Below, piece by piece: positions 6,105 through 7,183 of a DNA stretch of 7,183 nt. Both the position numbers and the translations under genes were made by a program. Within the stretch, counting starts at the first letter, position 1; the number at the start of each line of letters is the position of its first letter. Under the pieces are notes generated by a model. It was not told the DNA's origin. It worked only from the letters and a program-made list of their open reading frames with translations, and did no database searches. Origin of the DNA: Fidelibacterota bacterium 46_43 (GTDB taxonomy: Bacteria > Fidelibacterota > Fidelibacteria > Fidelibacterales > Fidelibacteraceae); the NCBI GenBank assembly GCA_001509335.1, contig LGGY01000085.1:1-7183 (forward strand). The letters run 5' to 3'.

Positions 6105-6503
6105 CTACTCCATCGCTGACATCAATGCATTTTCAACGGCTTTGAGCAGCACTTTACTTGTTGTTGTGGCACCGGTTACGGCTTCTACATCTGTTTTCTG
6201 CTCGTTTACAACTTTTTCAAGCACCTCTTCCGCTTTTTTTGCATAGTCCGAGATTCTGTTTTGGAGAACGCGGATACCGGTAATCTGGTGGTTATCCACG
6301 AGGACTTCAACGGCATACTCAAAATTGCTATAGGTAAAACGTCCCTCATATCGGCCATCGGGAATCGCTTGCACGGGAATAGGTAGGATCTCCATTGTCC
6401 GGACTTGGGTCAGTTCCTTCCGGGCACATGATGTAAAAAGCATGAATAAAATCATCAGTCCACCGAAAAGATACATGGGAAAAGGCTTCATTTGCTCTCT
6501 CAT
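6105..6503 (-). CDS. FMN-binding domain lipoprotein
   Basis: Small predicted membrane-anchored flavoprotein of 132 residues. The N-terminus has a hydrophobic stretch (about 10-24) ending in LFTSC, a lipobox-like site with Cys26 as probable lipidation point, though Phe at -3 is unusual. The rest is one FMN_bind domain (about 48-128): DGRYEGRF, a strand AVEVLVDNHQITGIRV, and VTGATTTS (109-116). That last motif resembles the [S/T]GAT-x-[T/S] sites where ApbE-type transferases attach FMN through a phosphoester, which would put the flavin on Thr115. Such domains carry electrons outside the cytoplasm (NqrC, RnfG and relatives). No ApbE or membrane electron-transfer partner is visible here. The ATG at 6503 overlaps the hydrolase stop (ATGA). 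An alternative Met5 (6491) gives a more typical lipoprotein leader, MKPFPMY, with GAGAG close before it. Confidence 0.88.
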   Translation of the reverse strand: MREQMKPFPMYLFGGLMILFMLFTSCARKELTQVRTMEILPIPVQAIPDGRYEGRFTYSNFEYAVEVLVDNHQITGIRVLQNRISDYAKKAEEVLEKVVNEQKTDVEAVTGATTTSKVLLKAVENALMSAME

Positions 6504-7183
6504 TGTTTTAATAATTCCGGAATGTTTTCCAAACTTTTTACCAGGTTGAATTCCTGATTCATGAGGGTTGAGTCAAAACGTCCGGTTCGAAAGAAGGCAT
6601 CCGCCTGGAGAAATGTTTCTTTACTGAAAAGAAGGCCGGTGTGGACCTGGGGGATAATCATAAAGTCGGCATAACCGGGCAATGTCGTTTCAACAACACG
6701 GACCTTTCCATCATCATCCCCGTCCAACAAGAGACTGAATCCTATTTCATTCTTCATTCCCCCGGCGATGATGGCAAATTCACAGGAGGGAGGAGGCAAT
6801 TGTTTATAATGGGCATGTTTATTGGATAAACGCAATTCCTGCCCCGGCGTATCGGTCCACCACCGGTACAGAGGGATTTTGCTCCACAAATCGGCAGATT
6901 GTGCGCCCTGATTGGGCGGAGCCACCATCAGCCAGCGGTAGATGGGAATTTCGGGATGTGCATAATGCATCTCCCGGGCCACCAGATTCCCCATGCTGTG
7001 AGTAATCAGCAAAATCGTATCCTGCTTTGTCTGAGCCTTAATCCATGTCGCCAGATCTTCTCCGTGTTCACGGATCGTTTTTTCCGTGGAGGGGTAGAAG
7101 AAATTGAGTGTTTCATACCCGGCCTGGTTCAGGCGCCATTCCAAAAGGGCGAAGACTTCAGGAAAACCCAGAATGCCATGGAC
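6500..7183 (-). CDS. Alpha/beta hydrolase (lipase/esterase-like), 5'-partial
   Basis: Serine hydrolase that runs off the right edge of the window. The frame is open to base 7183, and the first visible residues, VHGILGFPEVFALLEWRLNQ, are the classic oxyanion-hole HG motif and helix of lipase-like alpha/beta hydrolases. The gene therefore starts upstream, and the TTG at 7144 is not its start. Numbering from the edge (227 residues visible), the nucleophile elbow is THSMGN with Ser63, an HSMGN variant of G-x-S-x-G. The likely acid is in the DGDDDGKVRV run (154-163), and the likely His is in PQVHTGLL (His181). Probable substrates are lipid or other esters; lysophospholipase or PGAP1-like roles are possible. 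No signal peptide can be judged. It is the first visible gene of the run with the FMN lipoprotein (4-nt overlap) and the dehydrogenase. Confidence 0.88.
   Translation of the reverse strand, partial: VHGILGFPEVFALLEWRLNQAGYETLNFFYPSTEKTIREHGEDLATWIKAQTKQDTILLITHSMGNLVAREMHYAHPEIPIYRWLMVAPPNQGAQSADLWSKIPLYRWWTDTPGQELRLSNKHAHYKQLPPPSCEFAIIAGGMKNEIGFSLLLDGDDDGKVRVVETTLPGYADFMIIPQVHTGLLFSKETFLQADAFFRTGRFDSTLMNQEFNLVKSLENIPELLKQ

Overview
The window looks like an ordinary stretch of bacterial chromosome: moderate GC, dense genes, Shine-Dalgarno sites, and ATGA start/stop overlaps. The organism cannot be named from it. A lipoprotein with an FMN-binding domain, an anchored L,D-transpeptidase-like protein and a large membrane multi-PAS protein fit an environmental bacterium with a cell envelope to maintain. 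There are no RNA genes, phage genes, transposase or CRISPR array.

Layout. On the + strand, 1-2391 holds a membrane-anchored GAF/PAS sensor protein whose 5' end lies outside the window. Its last PAS domain is broken by a frameshift and is completed in another frame up to 2492. Everything else is on the - strand. A partial alpha/beta hydrolase (7183-6500), an FMN-binding lipoprotein (6503-6105) and a D-2-hydroxyacid dehydrogenase (6101-5142) form a tight run, with a 4-nt ATGA overlap and then a 3-nt gap. A 348-bp non-coding spacer (5141-4794) follows, rich in small palindromes and direct repeats. Next come a YghZ-type aldo/keto reductase split by a frameshift (4793-4011 plus 4029-3811) and an L,D-transpeptidase-like protein (3814-2498), whose start overlaps the reductase stop as ATGA. 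The transpeptidase-like gene converges on the PAS gene with only 5 nt between stops.

How the genes may work together. The two oxidoreductases (2-hydroxyacid dehydrogenase and aldo/keto reductase) both belong to families that act on small carbonyl or hydroxyacid metabolites, but the repeat-rich spacer separates them, so a shared pathway is only a guess. The hydrolase and FMN lipoprotein are linked to the dehydrogenase by spacing alone.

The most notable points are two independent apparent single-base losses, one in the PAS gene and one in the aldo/keto reductase. They could be real decay or indel errors in the assembly. Other points are the absence of any output domain after four sensory domains, the non-canonical S-L-G-C active-site motif of the transpeptidase-like protein, and the mosaic repeats in the spacer. 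I did not find a convincing new multi-gene system.
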